Shown one piece after another: positions 24,199-36,955 of a stretch of 64,000 nucleotides of DNA. The stretch comes from Trema orientale (taxonomy: Eukaryota > Streptophyta > Magnoliopsida > Rosales > Cannabaceae). Position 1 is the stretch's first letter. Each line of letters starts with the position of its first letter. The notes under the pieces are model-generated. The model worked only from the letters and a program-made list of their open reading frames with translations, had not been told where the DNA came from and did no database searches. The translations under genes and the position numbers were made by a program. The stretch lies in NCBI GenBank assembly GCA_002914845.1, contig JXTC01000053.1:687653-751652 (forward strand), given 5' to 3'.

Positions 24199-25465
24199 TT
24201 GCTTCATAAAATGGTAAGTTTCATTTCTAACGTAGTGGATGACATCACAAAAAATGTAGAAGATATAAATCTGTGTGCAATCGTTTCTGAAATCAATCTT
24301 GTTGGGTCCAATCCAAAAGAATGGTGGATTAATACTGGAGCTTCAAGGCACGTTTGTTCCAATAATGGCATATTCACAACCTTTAAACCCATTAAGAATA
24401 TGGAGAATAAGCTCTTCATGAGTAACTTAGCCACGTCTGAAATATAAGGTCTAGGCAAAGTGATACTAAAGATGACCTCTGGAAATGAACTGACTCTGAA
24501 CAACGTGATATACGTAACAGATATTCGCAAGAATCTAGAGTCTGGTACACTACTAAACAAGTATAGATTTCGTATAATGCTTGAGTTAGATAAATTTGTA
24601 TTGACTAACGGTGCTCTTTTTGTCAGAAAGGGATATGAATGTGGGGGTATGTTCAAACTTAATATAATGACTGTAAAGCCCAATATCAATAAAGCTAGTT
24701 TTTCTACTTATTTGATTGAGTCTTCTACTTTATGGCATGATAGACTATAACATGTTAATTATGATACTATACGTAGGTTAATTAACTTAAATTATATTCC
24801 TACCTTTCAAATTGATACAAAACATAAGTGTGAAACATGTATTGAGGCAAAATTGATAAGATCATCTTTTTAAACTATTAAAAGAAATACTAAATCCCTT
24901 GATTTAATTCACATTGACATTTGTGATTTAATATTATTACAAACAAGGGGAGACAATAAATATTTTATTATTTTTGTTAATGATGGCATAAAATACTATT
25001 ATGTGTATTTATTAAAATCCAAGGACGAACCAATAGAGAAGTTTATTCTCCATAAGAATGAGATTGAATGGGTTGCCTCAAAACATGTGGGAGAAGCTAT
25101 TTTGACAGCTAGTTACTTTTTAAATAAGGTACCCTACAAGAAAAAAGAAAAGACACCTTATGAGTTATGGAAATATAGAAAGCCTTCACACAAATATTTA
25201 CAGAAATATAGAAAGCCTTCACATAAATACTTACGAATATGAGGATGTCTTACAAAGGTGATAGTACCTACACCTAAAAAGGTGAAAATAGGACCAAAGA
25301 CAGATAATTACATTTTCATTGGTTATGTACATAATAGTAGTACTTATCAGTTTTTTGTGTATGAGTCATAAATCTCAGACATACACAAGAACACAATAAT
25401 AATCGAAATGCGTCGTTTTTTGAACATGAATTTTCATATAAATCCAAAGAAGAACCAAGTACATC
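24199..25465 (+). pseudogene. Copia A protease and integrase remnants
   Basis: A copia protease site is seen as EWWINTGASRHVCSN (about 24321), where the catalytic Asp reads Asn. A GAG-pre-integrase remnant STLWHDRL is near 24727, followed after a stop by HVNYDTI. Integrase pieces follow: DNKYFIIFVNDGIKYYYVY (about 24953), WVASKHVGEAILTASYFLNK (about 25070) and KTDNYIFIGYVHNSSTYQFF (about 25298). Several stops and large gaps. The reading breaks off at 25470, where another element is inserted. Confidence 0.75.
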
Positions 25466-25982
25466 AAAACTGTAACCCCTCAAAATTTGAAAATTTGACT
25501 TCGGTATATTATGACAATATTATGTCACTACTCAGTTAGTTATTGTGAACAAAGTTTCTCCATCAAATGTGTTTAGTGCACGGAATTGGATTAGAGAGTT
25601 AATTTCCTAATATGGATTAGTTGGAGCTTAAAATTTGTAAAATTTGAAATAGTGTAACTCTAATGTATTGCAGTGGTCTAGAATGCTTTGATGTGAGATT
25701 GAGAAGATTAATTTTTTCTAAGGTTTAATTGCAACAATTATCACATCATGGACTGGAGTACAAAACGATTGAGACAAGAAACTTCTCATATTTTCCCTAC
25801 ACGTACAAAGAGGAGTTTGTTAGATAAATTAATAAATCCATTGAATGTCTTTCTAGTGTTTCTTTATGAATACATATATATATAATTGAATATGCAACGA
25901 TTAATATTATTTGGATTTTTCTATTTGAATCTTTGTTTACACTTTTATATATATATTTGTATATATATATATATATAGGTTG

Positions 25983-26224
25983 CCAATCCAGTAGGTATTT
26001 TTTTTTTTTTACTTGTGTGTAGGTATTTTTTTTTTAGCCGTTGGATCATCATCTAATGGTGATCCAACGGCTATAATCAAGTACATAAAAAGACGTGCAT
26101 CATTAATGCTATTTCTCTCTCCTACTTTTTATAATAAAAAAATGTGCAAAAAATTTTTTCATTGGTCCAATTGATACCTATACATAGGTAAAAAAAAAAA
26201 AAAATACCTACTGGATTGGTGCCC
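25983..26224. mobile_element. TIR MITE, 242 bp
   Basis: The TIR CCAATCCAGTAGGTATTTTT (25983) is matched by the reverse complement of AAAAATACCTACTGGATTGG (26200-26219). ATATAGGTTG occurs on both sides (25973-25982 and 26225-26234), a likely 9-10-bp TSD pointing to Mutator-like. A perfect inner palindrome arm, AGCCGTTGGATCA / TGATCCAACGGCT, lies at about 26036-26073. No ORF. Confidence 0.75.
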
Positions 26225-26360
26225 ATATAGGTTGAATTCTGAGTTTTGGGTCATAAAGTTTACAAATTAGGACGAAAAATCATATTAGGTTTGAGTTGCT
26301 TGATTTTAAAATCGGGAAATCAACATTCAGGCTGCAGCACGGCACTGCCGCACCACATTC

Positions 26361-26485
26361 GTGGCGCCGCGGCAGCAAGCCACATATCAGGTGGTGCCAC
26401 GGCGCCACGCAAGTGGCGCTGCAGCGCCACCATAAGGATACGGTGGCGCCGCGGCGCCACATACTGGTGCCGCTGCGCCACCACC
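26361..26485. repeat. GC-rich cluster of 18-bp palindromes
   Basis: Two perfect palindromes are GTGGCGCTGCAGCGCCAC (26413-26430) and GTGGCGCCGCGGCGCCAC (26443-26460). A near-perfect one is at 26391-26408, with partial ones at about 26361 and 26466. The start spacing alternates at about 30, 22, 30 and 24. The patch is sharply more GC-rich than its surroundings. Short ORFs through it are by-products. Confidence 0.85.
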
Positions 26486-26899
26486 TAGGAAGAGAAAAAT
26501 TTTTAGGTAAATTTTTTGACCAAATTGAAGTATACGATTCCGGTTTTGGGTAGAATTGAGTCGTTTTCGACTCAATTCAAGGAGTTCCAACCTGAAACTT
26601 AATTAATCGATTTTGTTTTCTCAACTTTGCTTCAGTACAATCCACACTTTATCCATTGGAAACTCTATTTGGCTTTAAGAGTTGATAAAAATGCTTAAAA
26701 ATCAGTCAGTCTACCATTAGTATTTGTGCATTGAAAATTTCAGTCTAATATTCTGGGTACTTTGGTTATTATTTTCTTTGCACTATTTATTTAAATATTT
26801 TGAAATAGATGAGTTGAAACAACATGTTTTCAAAGTAACCTCTATTGTGTAAATTTATTTATTTTGAAATATTTAAATGATTGTGTATTTATTGTTCAT

Positions 26900-27115
26900 G
26901 CGAATGAGTACCGGCCCAAAGGAAGGTAGTTATTTGGCCGAATAATGAATACACTTTCGGTAATAAATATGTGATGGTTATTAAATTTCTATGTGAACAG
27001 CAAATCGGCCCAAAGAAAGATTTATTGTCTGACAAGATTTACTGTCAATATTTGATTATTGCACTGAAGAGTACCACTTATAAGTTAATAAGTCGGCCCA
27101 AAGGAAGGCTTATTG
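26900..27115. repeat. Three copies of CGGCCCAAAGGAAGG
   Basis: The word appears at about 26913, 27006 (one change) and 27093, about 90 bp apart, each near (T/A)TTAT(T/A) words. It lies between the gypsy-like LTR part and the copia B gag remnant, probably in copia B 5' non-coding sequence. Confidence 0.6.
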
Positions 27116-27399
27116 ATGTTATTCTAGGTATCTTGTGATGGGAGCCCATCTTATATGTTTATTTGCCATATGTCATACTAGTATATCTTATTTGTATGCT
27201 CAATTTATGATATGTTATTAATGTGAGCTGTTATTTTCTGTTTTTTATTGTCTGTTCAGTTTCTGTTTAATATATATCTGCCAATGTTAAATCTAATATT
27301 TGTGTTTAATAACACAAACCTTAAGAAATGAAATGAGCACAATGTGTTCACTTGCATTGTTCTTGACCTTGTGCTTCGGACAGAACATCCTACTACTCT

Positions 27400-29560
27400 T
27401 ATAGTTTAAAGTTCTTCAGTTGGTAAAGAAGAATTTTGAGCAGTAAATTCGTTCTAATTGCATAAGTCTCATGGTCATACAACACTCCATTACAGAAACT
27501 ATAAAGGGCGCTATATCTGAGAAGGTAAACGCTAAGTTGTTCCTTAAAGCAATTATGGATCGTTTTATTGAAAACGAAAAAGTCGAAATGAGTACCATTT
27601 TTGGGACCTCGTTTCAATTCAGTATAAGGATTAAGGAAACATAAGGGAGTACATTATGGAGATATCTAATCTCGCTTCCAAACTAAAGGTACTTAAGTTA
27701 GAGTAGTTAAAAGACTTACTCGTGCATTCGGTCTCTATCTCTCATCTTGCATAAATTAGTTAAGCAAAATTACAACATCCTTAAGTACAAATGATCTTTT
27801 TTTTAAGATTATTTCTTATAGTGTGCAAGAATAAGATATGTTAAAGTGAGAAAAGATTGAAAGTGCTCACTTAGCATGTACTTCTCAAGATAAGATGAGA
27901 TAAGGAAAAGGAATAAGGATAAGAAAGCTGCAGTTATGTCTTTACAGCATAAAGTGCAAAAGGAAACAAAATAAGGAATTTGTCTATTTCTTTTACAAAA
28001 AGGCTGGATGTATAAGGTTAATTATCCCAATCATGCTTTTTAGTGTATAAAAAAGGGTATGCTTCTCAACTTTGTCTGTCATAAAGTTAATTTAGCTCTT
28101 GTACCCTAATGCACTTAGTGAATAGATACGGATCCTACTATTCACATAAGTGTATTCATGTAAGATTGTTTGTGAAGCTAGTTACAAATTGATGATGAAA
28201 GATTTATCTATTTGGGTAATAGCAACACTACTTCAGTAGAGGCTATATAAGGTTATTTAGATTACAATTCGAGACTGGTTAAATTTTAGGTTTGGAAGAG
28301 ACTTTTAAAGTATTATATTTCTGACTTGAACAAATATACTCATCCTTATTCATTCAGGAATAACTAAATTTAGTTTCTTTCAAGATTCAAATTTCTTGCT
28401 ACTAGTTCTTTGATTGATAATCTTTATAAATATAAAATAATTGTCTCATCAAGTTAATCTTGCATATTAAGAAATATGGTACAAAAGTACAAGTCAATTA
28501 AAAGAATTTCTCTATGGTATGACACAAGCCTTTTTGATATATCTCTTAATAGAGACTTATGTATCACAAGTTTAGTGGGAGCAAGTTTATCTTCCTGATT
28601 TTGCATGTCATTGACATACTTTTGGCTAGCAATTATATAGGCTTGTTGTACGAAACCAAAAAATTTCTAACGAAGGATATTAATGTGAAAGATCTTGGGG
28701 ACGTCTCTTTTGTACTAAGGAATACAGATACATTAAGATCATTCTTGACGTATCTTTTAGGATATCACAAAAGATCTATATTGATAAGGATTATGTTTCA
28801 GGAGATATGGCCATTAGCTAAGGGTGATAAATACAGTCTCAATCAGTGCCCATAATGATATTGAAATTAAGGAAATACAGAAATTCTCTTATGCGTTGGC
28901 AGTGAGGAATCTTATGTATATTCAAAATTGTTAGGTAGATATTAATAACCCTCATATGGATCATTAAATAGCAGTAAAATGGGTTATGCAGAATTTAGAG
29001 AGAACATTAGTTTATGTGCTCACTTATCAGAAATCGGAGAAATTTTAGAGATCATTGAGTATTCCGATTCTGATTTTGTTGGATGCCTATATAGTTAAAG
29101 ATCCACTTCTTGTTATATATAATTGCTAAATAGATGAGCTATTTGGAAGAGTGTAAAATAAACACTCAAAACTTCTTCCACTATGGAGCAAAATATATAT
29201 AGATCATGTTATAAGGCATCGATTTATGGAATATAACTGCAGAATTTTATCACCAGGCTGCAAGCTGTGGTTGATGGTTTTAAAAGACCACTAAAGAATT
29301 ATTGTGATAATTAAGCTGCATTGTTATATTCTAATAATAACAGAAACTTTTGAAGTCAAGGCACATAGACTTTAAGTTATATATTGTTAAAATAAAGTAT
29401 TCAGAGTTGACAAGTGTCTAAGGAACATGTAAGTACAAACTCCATGATAGTAGCCATTCACTAAAGGTTTATTACCTAAGGTGCTTTTATGAGCATATTG
29501 CTCATAACAGTGTTGTATTTTAAAGATGTACAATTTCAGGAGGAGTTTGTAATTTGGTCC
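27400..29560 (+). pseudogene. Copia B gag, protease-region and RT/RNase H remnants
   Basis: A second, different copia element, heavily frameshifted. Gag-like pieces are at about 27480-27840 (AISEKVNAKLFLKAIMDRF, NIREYIMEISNLASKL). A degenerate zinc-knuckle region is near 27980, and a protease-to-pre-integrase remnant is at about 28100-28430 ending SLIDNLY. RT pieces lie at about 28560-28860 (YHKFSGSKFIFLILHVIDIL, LLYETKKFLTKDINVKDLG), followed by RNase H and 3' sequence to about 29540. Integrase and most of RT are missing, so a large internal deletion occurred. Confidence 0.7.
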
Positions 29561-30028
29561 AGATATTCATTAGTGACACTTATTCCTTGTTTAATTTCTG
29601 CAGAATATGGTCGATGGATTTTTTTGTAAACTATGAATTCAGATATGATATTTATCATATTATTATCTTTCCTACTGCGGTTTAAGCTAAAGTTTATGGT
29701 AATGCATTAAGAGAAAAGACTAAAGTTGATCTCATTTCAGTTTAAAGTAAGACCAAATGGAAACAGGTATGTAAGATCACTTTTCATGTAATTTCTATGC
29801 TACACATCCATACCTGATTTGTGTCATTACGTGTATTGATTTGGTAATTATTGATAGGTTTAGTTGCCTGCCTAAGTGCAATGAAGGCCGCTTTAGTTTC
29901 GTGTTGATATACAAAATGGTTCAGATTGTTTTAAAGAGTAATTTCTTAACAAACAGCAATAAAGTGCGCACTCAAGTTTTCATTATATAATTGTCTCAGG
30001 AAAAACCCATGTAGCCCAAGTGGGAGAT

Positions 30029-30472
30029 TGTTGTGTTATACACGTTTGACCCAATTGTGGGCCACGGGGTTTTATAACAATTATATAATATTAGGGCTAT
30101 CTAATTAAGTGGAGCCATTAAGTGATCTAATTATAGGCTCAGGAAATTACCTATTTAGTATGGACTTTGTAATGTGTAGTTACCTAATCCTAGTCCAATA
30201 AGGATTGATGGGGTCTCTATTAGTGACTAGTATATAAGGACATAACTATTAGGGTTTTGGTCCCTAAGCCAAATAGAACGTGTATTCTTCTCCTCTATCT
30301 TCAATATAGAGAGTTCTCATTGAGCATACATAGAGTATTCTGGTGTGGAAGACCTTCTATCCTCAGGTTCTAATTGATCAATCGCTTCCGCTTTCGTGAT
30401 CTCATCCTTTGCTGTCAAACACAATGGATCCAGGTTAGTCACGGATTTTCTCTCAACAAATCTTTTCCTGAC
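30029..30472 (+). repeat. Copia B LTR
   Basis: A purine tract AAGTGGGAGAT (30019-30028) precedes TGTTGTGTTATACACG (30029), a classic polypurine tract/LTR junction. The TATA-like TAGTATATAAGG is at about 30230. The end is CTCAACA (30458) or, more likely, CTGACA (30472), because TTTGGCATGATAG, a decayed initiator-tRNA primer site, follows at 30474. No second copy was found upstream. Confidence 0.7.
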
Positions 30473-30686
30473 AATTTGGCATGATAGATTCTGGGATTAT
30501 ATTTGGTTTAATAATCCATTATATATATCTTACATGTTAAGTATAATCTTGTGAAGATACATAGTTAAAAAGGCTCATATGTTAGCAGTAGCAAGTTTCT
30601 AGCCATATAAAGCATTATATATCTTTATGCCTTTCTTTTTGTCAAAATATGTTTAATAAATGAATTCAGTGACTTTTAAAGAAAAG

Positions 30687-30724
<38 letters not shown>

Positions 30725-31578
30725 TGTGTGATTTGTTGAATTTAGTTTTTTAAAAAAAACGGTTGGTTGTAGACTTCAATAAAAGTGTGTGTCCATACAT
30801 GTATGTACGAGAAGATATAAATATACATATATGTAGATAACTTTTTAAGTGTAAGTGGAACTTTGTGATGATAACTATTCTGTTGAAATTTATTTTAGAC
30901 TTACAAGTAATATGTTGTTGAGAAACAACTTTTAAAGCTTACATATGTGTTGTGATGTTTTAATATGATTTCGGGACATTAATACGTTAATATGTATAAT
31001 CGAAGTTGATCAATCAGTAGAGTTGTTGTAATAAAAAGGAAAGAAAGAAACAGTTAATTAAGCTCCAATTAATAAGAAATTACTTTATCTAATCAGAGTT
31101 AGAAGTCGCACAGAGAAGTTAGTGAGAAACGGTTTGCAAAGAATTAAGACGCAAATTGCGAAAAGATAAGTAGAATATTCATCTATAGTACAAGTATGCA
31201 AAATATAGTTGTAATTAAGCATGATATTTTGGTCTAGCATACATGATAGAATGGTATTGCAGTCTGTCCGTAAGACAATTATTGAGCTTATAGTATGGGT
31301 TTGGGACCCAAAGAACAAGTTCTTCACTATAGGTGATTTATGATATTTTTTTTTATGTAGCTAGAAATCCCTTGAGCCTCGGCTAAGGTAAGATAGGGTT
31401 AGCCACAAAGTCCTATGTAAAACTTCTGAAAAATGGTTTGTAAATAAGCAAGCGAGGTTCTGTTCATATATAGTTTAGTTAGCAAAAGTTTTGTTAAATC
31501 ATATTTTTCAACTAAATAATGGTAGCGATCTCATACTAGACTACGCTAACTTCTGGTAACTAGTATTGGATCGTTACA
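30473..31578. other. Copia B leader-like and gypsy-like LTR remainder
   Basis: The first part after the PBS-like site resembles copia internal leader. A (TA)n microsatellite is at 30690-30721. The remainder up to the GTTACA end is assigned to the interrupted gypsy-like LTR. No gene. Confidence 0.45.
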
Positions 31579-31583
31579 AAAAC

Positions 31584-33187
31584 GAACTTATGTGATTATC
31601 AATAAGGATAGTAAGAATCAAGAATAAGTCGTTGAAGATGAGCCTAGACGCTGTTAAAGAGCAAGAACTAAAAAATCTTTTGGTCTGAATTTTTTGGTTT
31701 ACATGTTAGAAAGTGAACCTCAGAGCTTCCAAGAAGCTGTGAGCTCTGTAGAGGGATCTTTGTGGAAAGGGTTAATTCTATCATGTAAACCATACGTGGA
31801 AACTAGTGGATCTTCCTCTATGATGCAAGCCAGTTGGTTCAAAATGGATTTTCAAAAGGAAAATGAATGCATATAGAACAATTAACAAATACAAGGCTAG
31901 ACTAGTAAACAAAGGATATAGGCAACAAGAAGGCCTAGATTACTTTAATACTTATTCTCCTGTGACAAGAATAAATTCCATAAAAATAATACTTGCGATT
32001 GCTACTCTGCAGAATCTTGAAGTACACTAAATAGAAGTAAAAACAACCTTTCTTAATAGAGATCTAGATAAAAAAATCTATATGGAACAATCTGAAGGTT
32101 TTGCTACTTCTAGATAAGAAAAAAAAGTCTCTAAGCTAGTCGAGTCTCTGTATGGCTTGAAGCAAGCGCCAAAGTAATGTCATGAAAAATTTGATATAGT
32201 AATGCTTACTAATAGTTTTAAAATCAACGAGTGTGACAAATGTATCTATGTCAAAAATGTTGAATATGACTATGTCATTTTATGTCTTTATATTGATAAC
32301 ATATTCATTCTAGTAGTGATGAGAAGATGGTCAAATCTACTAAGAATATGTTGAAATCTATGTTTGACATGAAAGATATGGGTCTAGCTGATGTAATTTT
32401 GGGAATTAAAATTACAAGGACATCTGATGGACTCATACTTAGTCAGTCGTACTATATGGATAAAGTTTTAGAAAAATTTAACAAAAATGATTCTGGAGTA
32501 TCCAGAACACCGATAGGCATGAGTCAACACATTCATAAGAATAAATATGAGAGTATTTTTTAAGTAGAATACTCTAAAGTGATTGGTAGTCTGACGTACT
32601 TGATAGGTTATACAAGGTCAGATATAGCCTCAAAAGTAACTGAGTAGGTATACGAGTAATTCAAGTGTTGCGCATTGGAAAGAAATTGTTAAAGTACTTA
32701 AGTACTTACAATATACTCGTAACTATGGGCTACACTATAACAGATATCGTGTAGTTTTAGAAGGATACAGCTATGCTAACTAGATATCTGATCTAAAATA
32801 CTCAAAGTCTACTTGTGGGTATGTGTTCACACTAGCTAGATCAGCTGTGTCATGGAAATCTTTGAAACAAATGGTTATAGCCTGATCCACAATGGAATCT
32901 GAGTTTATAGCTCTGGATAAATGTGGTGAAGAGACTGAATAACTATGCCATTTCTTAGAAGATATTCCATATTGGCCTAAATCTGTACTACCAATATCTA
33001 TACATTGTGAAGTCAATCTACTATATGACCAGTAAGAGTAACATGTATAATGTAAGTCTAGACATAATACCATTAGACAACTACTCTCAGCTGAAGTTAT
33101 TTCTATAAATTATATGAAGCCTAAGGATAATCTTGTAGATCCGCTAACCAAAGGGTTAAACAGAAAGTTAGCTGATAAATCATCGTG
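31584..33187 (+). pseudogene. Copia A reverse transcriptase and RNase H remnants
   Basis: Coding resumes with FLVYMLESEPQSFQEAVSSV (about 31688). RT blocks follow: KYKARLVNKGYRQQEGLDYF (about 31890), then YGLKQAPK (about 32150), LYIDNIFI, where the family has YVDD (about 32290), and MLKSMFDMKDMGLADVILG (about 32348). RNase H pieces are [20 protein letters not shown] (about 32807) and STMESEFIAL (about 32890). The end is NLVDPLTKGLNRKLADK (about 33130). Numerous stops and frameshifts. Confidence 0.85.
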
Positions 33188-33845
33188 AGAAATAGGACTA
33201 AAGCCTATAAAATAAAAGTCAATGCAATGGAAACCCGACTTAGTTGACCAGAGATCCCAAAATCTAAGTTCAAAAGGACAACATAACTGTAAAGACTGAG
33301 TTGGATTACTATAGGATTCATCCCCCTGTGAGAGTATTACCCTCCCCCTGTGAGAGTATTACCCTCATGTCTATTTTTGTGATGAAAACATTGATGCCCG
33401 TAAGAAATAGAATAACCAAAATCTTTTAATAATTATTATATATTGAAAAACCAAGCGGAGTAATATGGAGTACTCTTACTCCTAACTAAAGAATTACCTA
33501 TATGTGAGAAAAGTGGGACCGCATTGAAGAGGAATTATGAAGGCTTAATTCCTTAGAAGCTCTTACAAAATTAGGCGGATGTTCAAAGTCAAAACATACA
33601 TAACCGTAAAAAGTAGATATGTTAAGAAAGATTCATATGTAAAGTATATCATCGACTACATAAATGACAGAATAATTCAAAGACATCGTATATAATATTC
33701 AGTCAGTAAAGTAAATATACTTTCAGAAGGAAAGGTTCAAAAGGTAACACATACATATTCTATTCAGAATTCGTTCATGGAACTCTTTCACTTAGTCTAG
33801 AGTCTGTAATCTCTCCTTTTACAATTTCCATTCATGTGGGGAGAC
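33188..33845. other. Copia A 3' non-coding region
   Basis: A 25-bp direct duplication (CCCCCTGTGAGAGTATTACC) is at about 33322 and 33347. The purine tract at 33836-33845 ends it. Confidence 0.6.
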
Positions 33846-34418
33846 TATTACAAAATAGGTTAAAAATAAATTGGGCTTAGCTTGGGCTTAGAAGCTTAAG
33901 TGAATTATGAAGTCTAAATGTGTTATAATACTCATTTTCATAAACCATTTTGAAGCAAGAAATTGAGTAGAATCCACATCCTATTGATGAAAGATCATGG
34001 TGAATTCATGTTCTCCTCTGCGATGACATCGATTTCGTATATTCACACCTCAAAATAGTGCATAGATGAATAAGAAATTGTTGCTCAAAAGTGCACTATT
34101 GAAATTAAAAAAATAAAAGAAAAACACTTAAGTCCCACATTGGTGGGAGATGCTTGGACCAAGTGGCATATATAGGCTCATGTTTTGTGATGGTGGTAAG
34201 AATGACTACTATAGATACTCTCTTAGGCGCACGCACAGGGAGGGTACAAAGCATCGGGCTTGGGCTTGAACTTGCATGGGCTCATGTGCACCTGAACCTG
34301 CGGACATGAATGCCAAGCTGAAACCTGGACCATAGGAAGCCCAACTTTTTGTTGCGGTCCACTTTATATTTTCTTTCATTTCTGAATTTTTTTTTGCTTC
34401 ATAAAATGGTAAGTTACA
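33846..34418 (+). repeat. Copia A 3' LTR
   Basis: Starts TATTACAAAATAGG, aligned to TGTTAGAAAATGGG of the 5' LTR, and ends near AAGTTACA. The difference from the 5' LTR is marked, including indels around 34100 and 34225-34330, consistent with an old insertion. Confidence 0.8.
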
Positions 34419-35092
34419 TATATAAGTAATAGATAGTAACCTATGTTTTAATGCTTGAAACTGCCAAGCCTTAAACATTGTAGACTTTTTTTTTTTTAAT
34501 GTGAGCATGCAGATTGTAACAGCCAATTGTTTTGCTACTTGGGCTAGCAGATTGTAACGACCAAATTTTTTGGCTTTTTGACCATTATATGCATTAAGAC
34601 CATAGGTGTAACCTCCCTTTTTTCAGTGGCTATAAAAGGAAACCTCCTTCTCCTCATTTTAACAAAAAATTAGAAGCCTTTCTCTTTATTTTCTCTCAAT
34701 TTCTCTAGATCTCCAATGTTCTTAAGTTAGTTCTTAGTTTCTAGCTTTAGTTCTTTGAGTGTTAGGAAGTTCTAGCTAGAGTTCTAAGAGTGAGAGTTCA
34801 TTGCAATCCAGTTTGCCTGAGCAGAAATCTTATGCTTGTCTTGCTGCTCTTTGTCGTTGTATCCTGTGAGACTAGTACTGTTGTACTCGTGAAACACTCT
34901 GGTGGAGGAAGTAAATTAGTTTTGTAGAAACTGTGTGACACACATACCTCGACCAATAATATTATTTTTGTTTTGCAGGATTTCTTCATTTTGTGGACGA
35001 ATCCAGTTTCATATCACGTTTGATTAAAGCAAAAAGTTTATGGTAACTTTAATTTGTTTGTTTTTGTATAACTTTATATATTACATGTTATT
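34419..35092 (+). other. Possible solo-LTR-like segment
   Basis: TGTAACGACC begins at 34553, and a related TGTAACAGCC is at 34513. TATAAAAGG is at 34631. A pyrimidine-rich leader, then GTGAGACTAGTACTG and further sequence, follow. The order looks like an LTR promoter and U5, but no partner, TSD or PBS was confirmed. Confidence 0.3.
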
Positions 35093-35427
35093 GGCCCCGT
35101 TTGGTTCGCCTATTTGAATGTGTGTATTTGAATGGAAATTGTGGAATGTGTTATAATTGGAATGGAAGACATTTGAATGGAAAAAATAGTGGAATGGATT
35201 ATAATTAGAATGGGAGTATTGGAATGGACCATTCAAAAACACCTCTTTCCCTCCATTCTCATCCAAGACACAAAAATCCATTCAAATAGTTGATGTGACT
35301 GATGAACCATTTGAATGGAAAAACTAAATTGTTGAAACAAACACTCATTCCAAAAGACCATTTGAATGGAAAATTTAGAATTGTTGAAACAAACACCCAT
35401 TCAAATGTGGGCGAAACAAACGGCCCC
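35093..35427. mobile_element. TIR MITE, 335 bp
   Basis: The left end GGCCCCGTTTGGTTCGCC mirrors the right end GGCGAAACAAACGGCCCC. Both arms continue into CATTTGAATG/CATTCAAATG words. TTATT-like bases flank both ends, but the TSD is not certain; hAT or PIF/Harbinger both fit. A block near the right end (CCATTTGAATGGAAAA ... TTGTTGAAACAAACAC) is duplicated at about 35308 and 35359. Confidence 0.7.
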
Positions 35428-36955
35428 ATTATTTTCTTACTGCTAATTCTTCTTCGATGAATTATAATCTTATGTAGACCTTGTTACCTTTTAATATGAA
35501 AAATAGTGGTGGAATTCAAGTTTTTTCCAGGACTTAATGGAGAAGAATAAAAAATGATAGCAATGTTCATATTGATTTATTTTATGTTTTTATAACCAAT
35601 TCTGATATTATAAAAGAAAATAAAATGAATTGATATGCAAATACAATCATAAACAAAATAAAAGACTAAGATAATTACAATTAATTGAGAATTTAAATAA
35701 TTAAGGAAGTAAGGAATAAAAAAATCTAACTCAGCATGTGACAAATAGGTTACCTACACTATTCAAAGGAATAAACAACTTTTTATATTTATGTATATTA
35801 AATATAATAGATTTCTTTTAGTATAATTAACCAACATATTAGAGTCATCTTGATCAAAATCAAATGATCTAAATTGGAGTAACAATCAATGGGTAAATAA
35901 TGCAACACCTATTGAAGATGCTCCCACGTATATATAACCAATTTCTTTGTGCAAATATTATATATATATACATATACTTTGAAAAATAATTCGTTTTGAG
36001 ATGTTCTAATGTACTCTGTCTCAAATATCAATTTCTCGTTCCTTTTTGCAAATTTTAGCCCGAAAAAAAATTAAAAAAACAATGATAATGATAAAAAAAT
36101 TTCAATGATTTTTGACAAATTCTGACCCTCTTTTGACATTCTTTTACTTTGATAAAAGTAGTACTTTTGAAAATATTTAAGAATAGTGATTTTTTTAAAA
36201 AAAAAATTCTACGATCCTCTGCTTATTTTGATATGTCATTAGAAATATGTTAAAAAGTTTCGAAAATATCACGTCTGTCAAAGTATTTTCAAAAAACCAA
36301 TTTGTCGAAAATTGTCATTTTTATTGAAAGCCTCAAATTTATTATTTTTTCTTTTAGAGAACTCTGAAAATAGCATTCTCTCTCATGACTTTTAGTATAC
36401 TCATTATCTCACATAACTTTCTCTCTCTTCATTCTCTTTCTTTACTTTCTATCCATTTCTTGTCTTCAGTCATATTCTCTCTTATAATTTTCTATAACTA
36501 CTTTCTATTTTGTTGTTTTCTCTTGTGACTTTCTTTCTCCTTATGTGTTTTTTATCACTTTCTCTTGCATCATGTGTTTCATTACTTTCTCTCTTTATTC
36601 TCTCTAATGAATTTCACCAGAATTATTTTCTCTCATCGCTTTTTCTCTTCTCGATCTTTTTTATCACTTTATATTTATTCATTCTCCCTTATTACCTTCC
36701 TCCTCCCTCCCCCTTCCAAAGGGTTTCTTATAAAAATCCATGCTTAAAGTCCAAAAAATTGAAAAAATCCGGATGTGCTGATTATGAAAATTTTCAAATT
36801 TATTTAGAATAATATCATTTTAAAAAAGATTATACAAAAATACTATGTTTTAAAAATATTTAGAAAAATACTACTTTCCTCTTCAAAGCTGTTATTTTTC
36901 GAAGATACTTGAAATAACCAGGCAAGCTACTTGAGGTAAACAATGAAGTTACTTA
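35428..36955. other. Intergenic sequence
   Basis: AT-rich and T/C-rich. ORFs around 36510-36812 reflect a CTCTC/TTTCT-rich tract and show no domain. Confidence 0.4.

Larger units (their letters stand above)
25471..31578 (+). mobile_element. Gypsy-like LTR (solo LTR?) inserted in copia A
   Basis: Starts TGTAACCCCTCAAAATTTG (25471) and ends GGATCGTTACA (31578). An exact 5-bp duplication AAAAC flanks it (25466-25470 and 31579-31583), and copia A coding sequence resumes directly after it. TGTAAC...GTTACA termini are typical of Del/Tekay-type gypsy LTRs. No internal second terminus was found, so the simplest reading is one large solo LTR split by a MITE (25983-26224) and copia B. Confidence 0.65.
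23641..34418 (+). mobile_element. Degenerate Ty1/copia element A (with nested insertions)
   Basis: Two similar LTRs face right (23641-24179 and 33846-34418). Between them are protease, GAG-pre-integrase and integrase remnants (24199-25465), then, after a 6.1-kb insertion, RT and RNase H remnants (31584-33187), in copia order (integrase before RT). A purine-rich tract (GTGGGGAGAC, 33836-33845) precedes the 3' LTR. No clean outer TSD or PBS was found. Many stops and frameshifts make it an old copy. Confidence 0.8.
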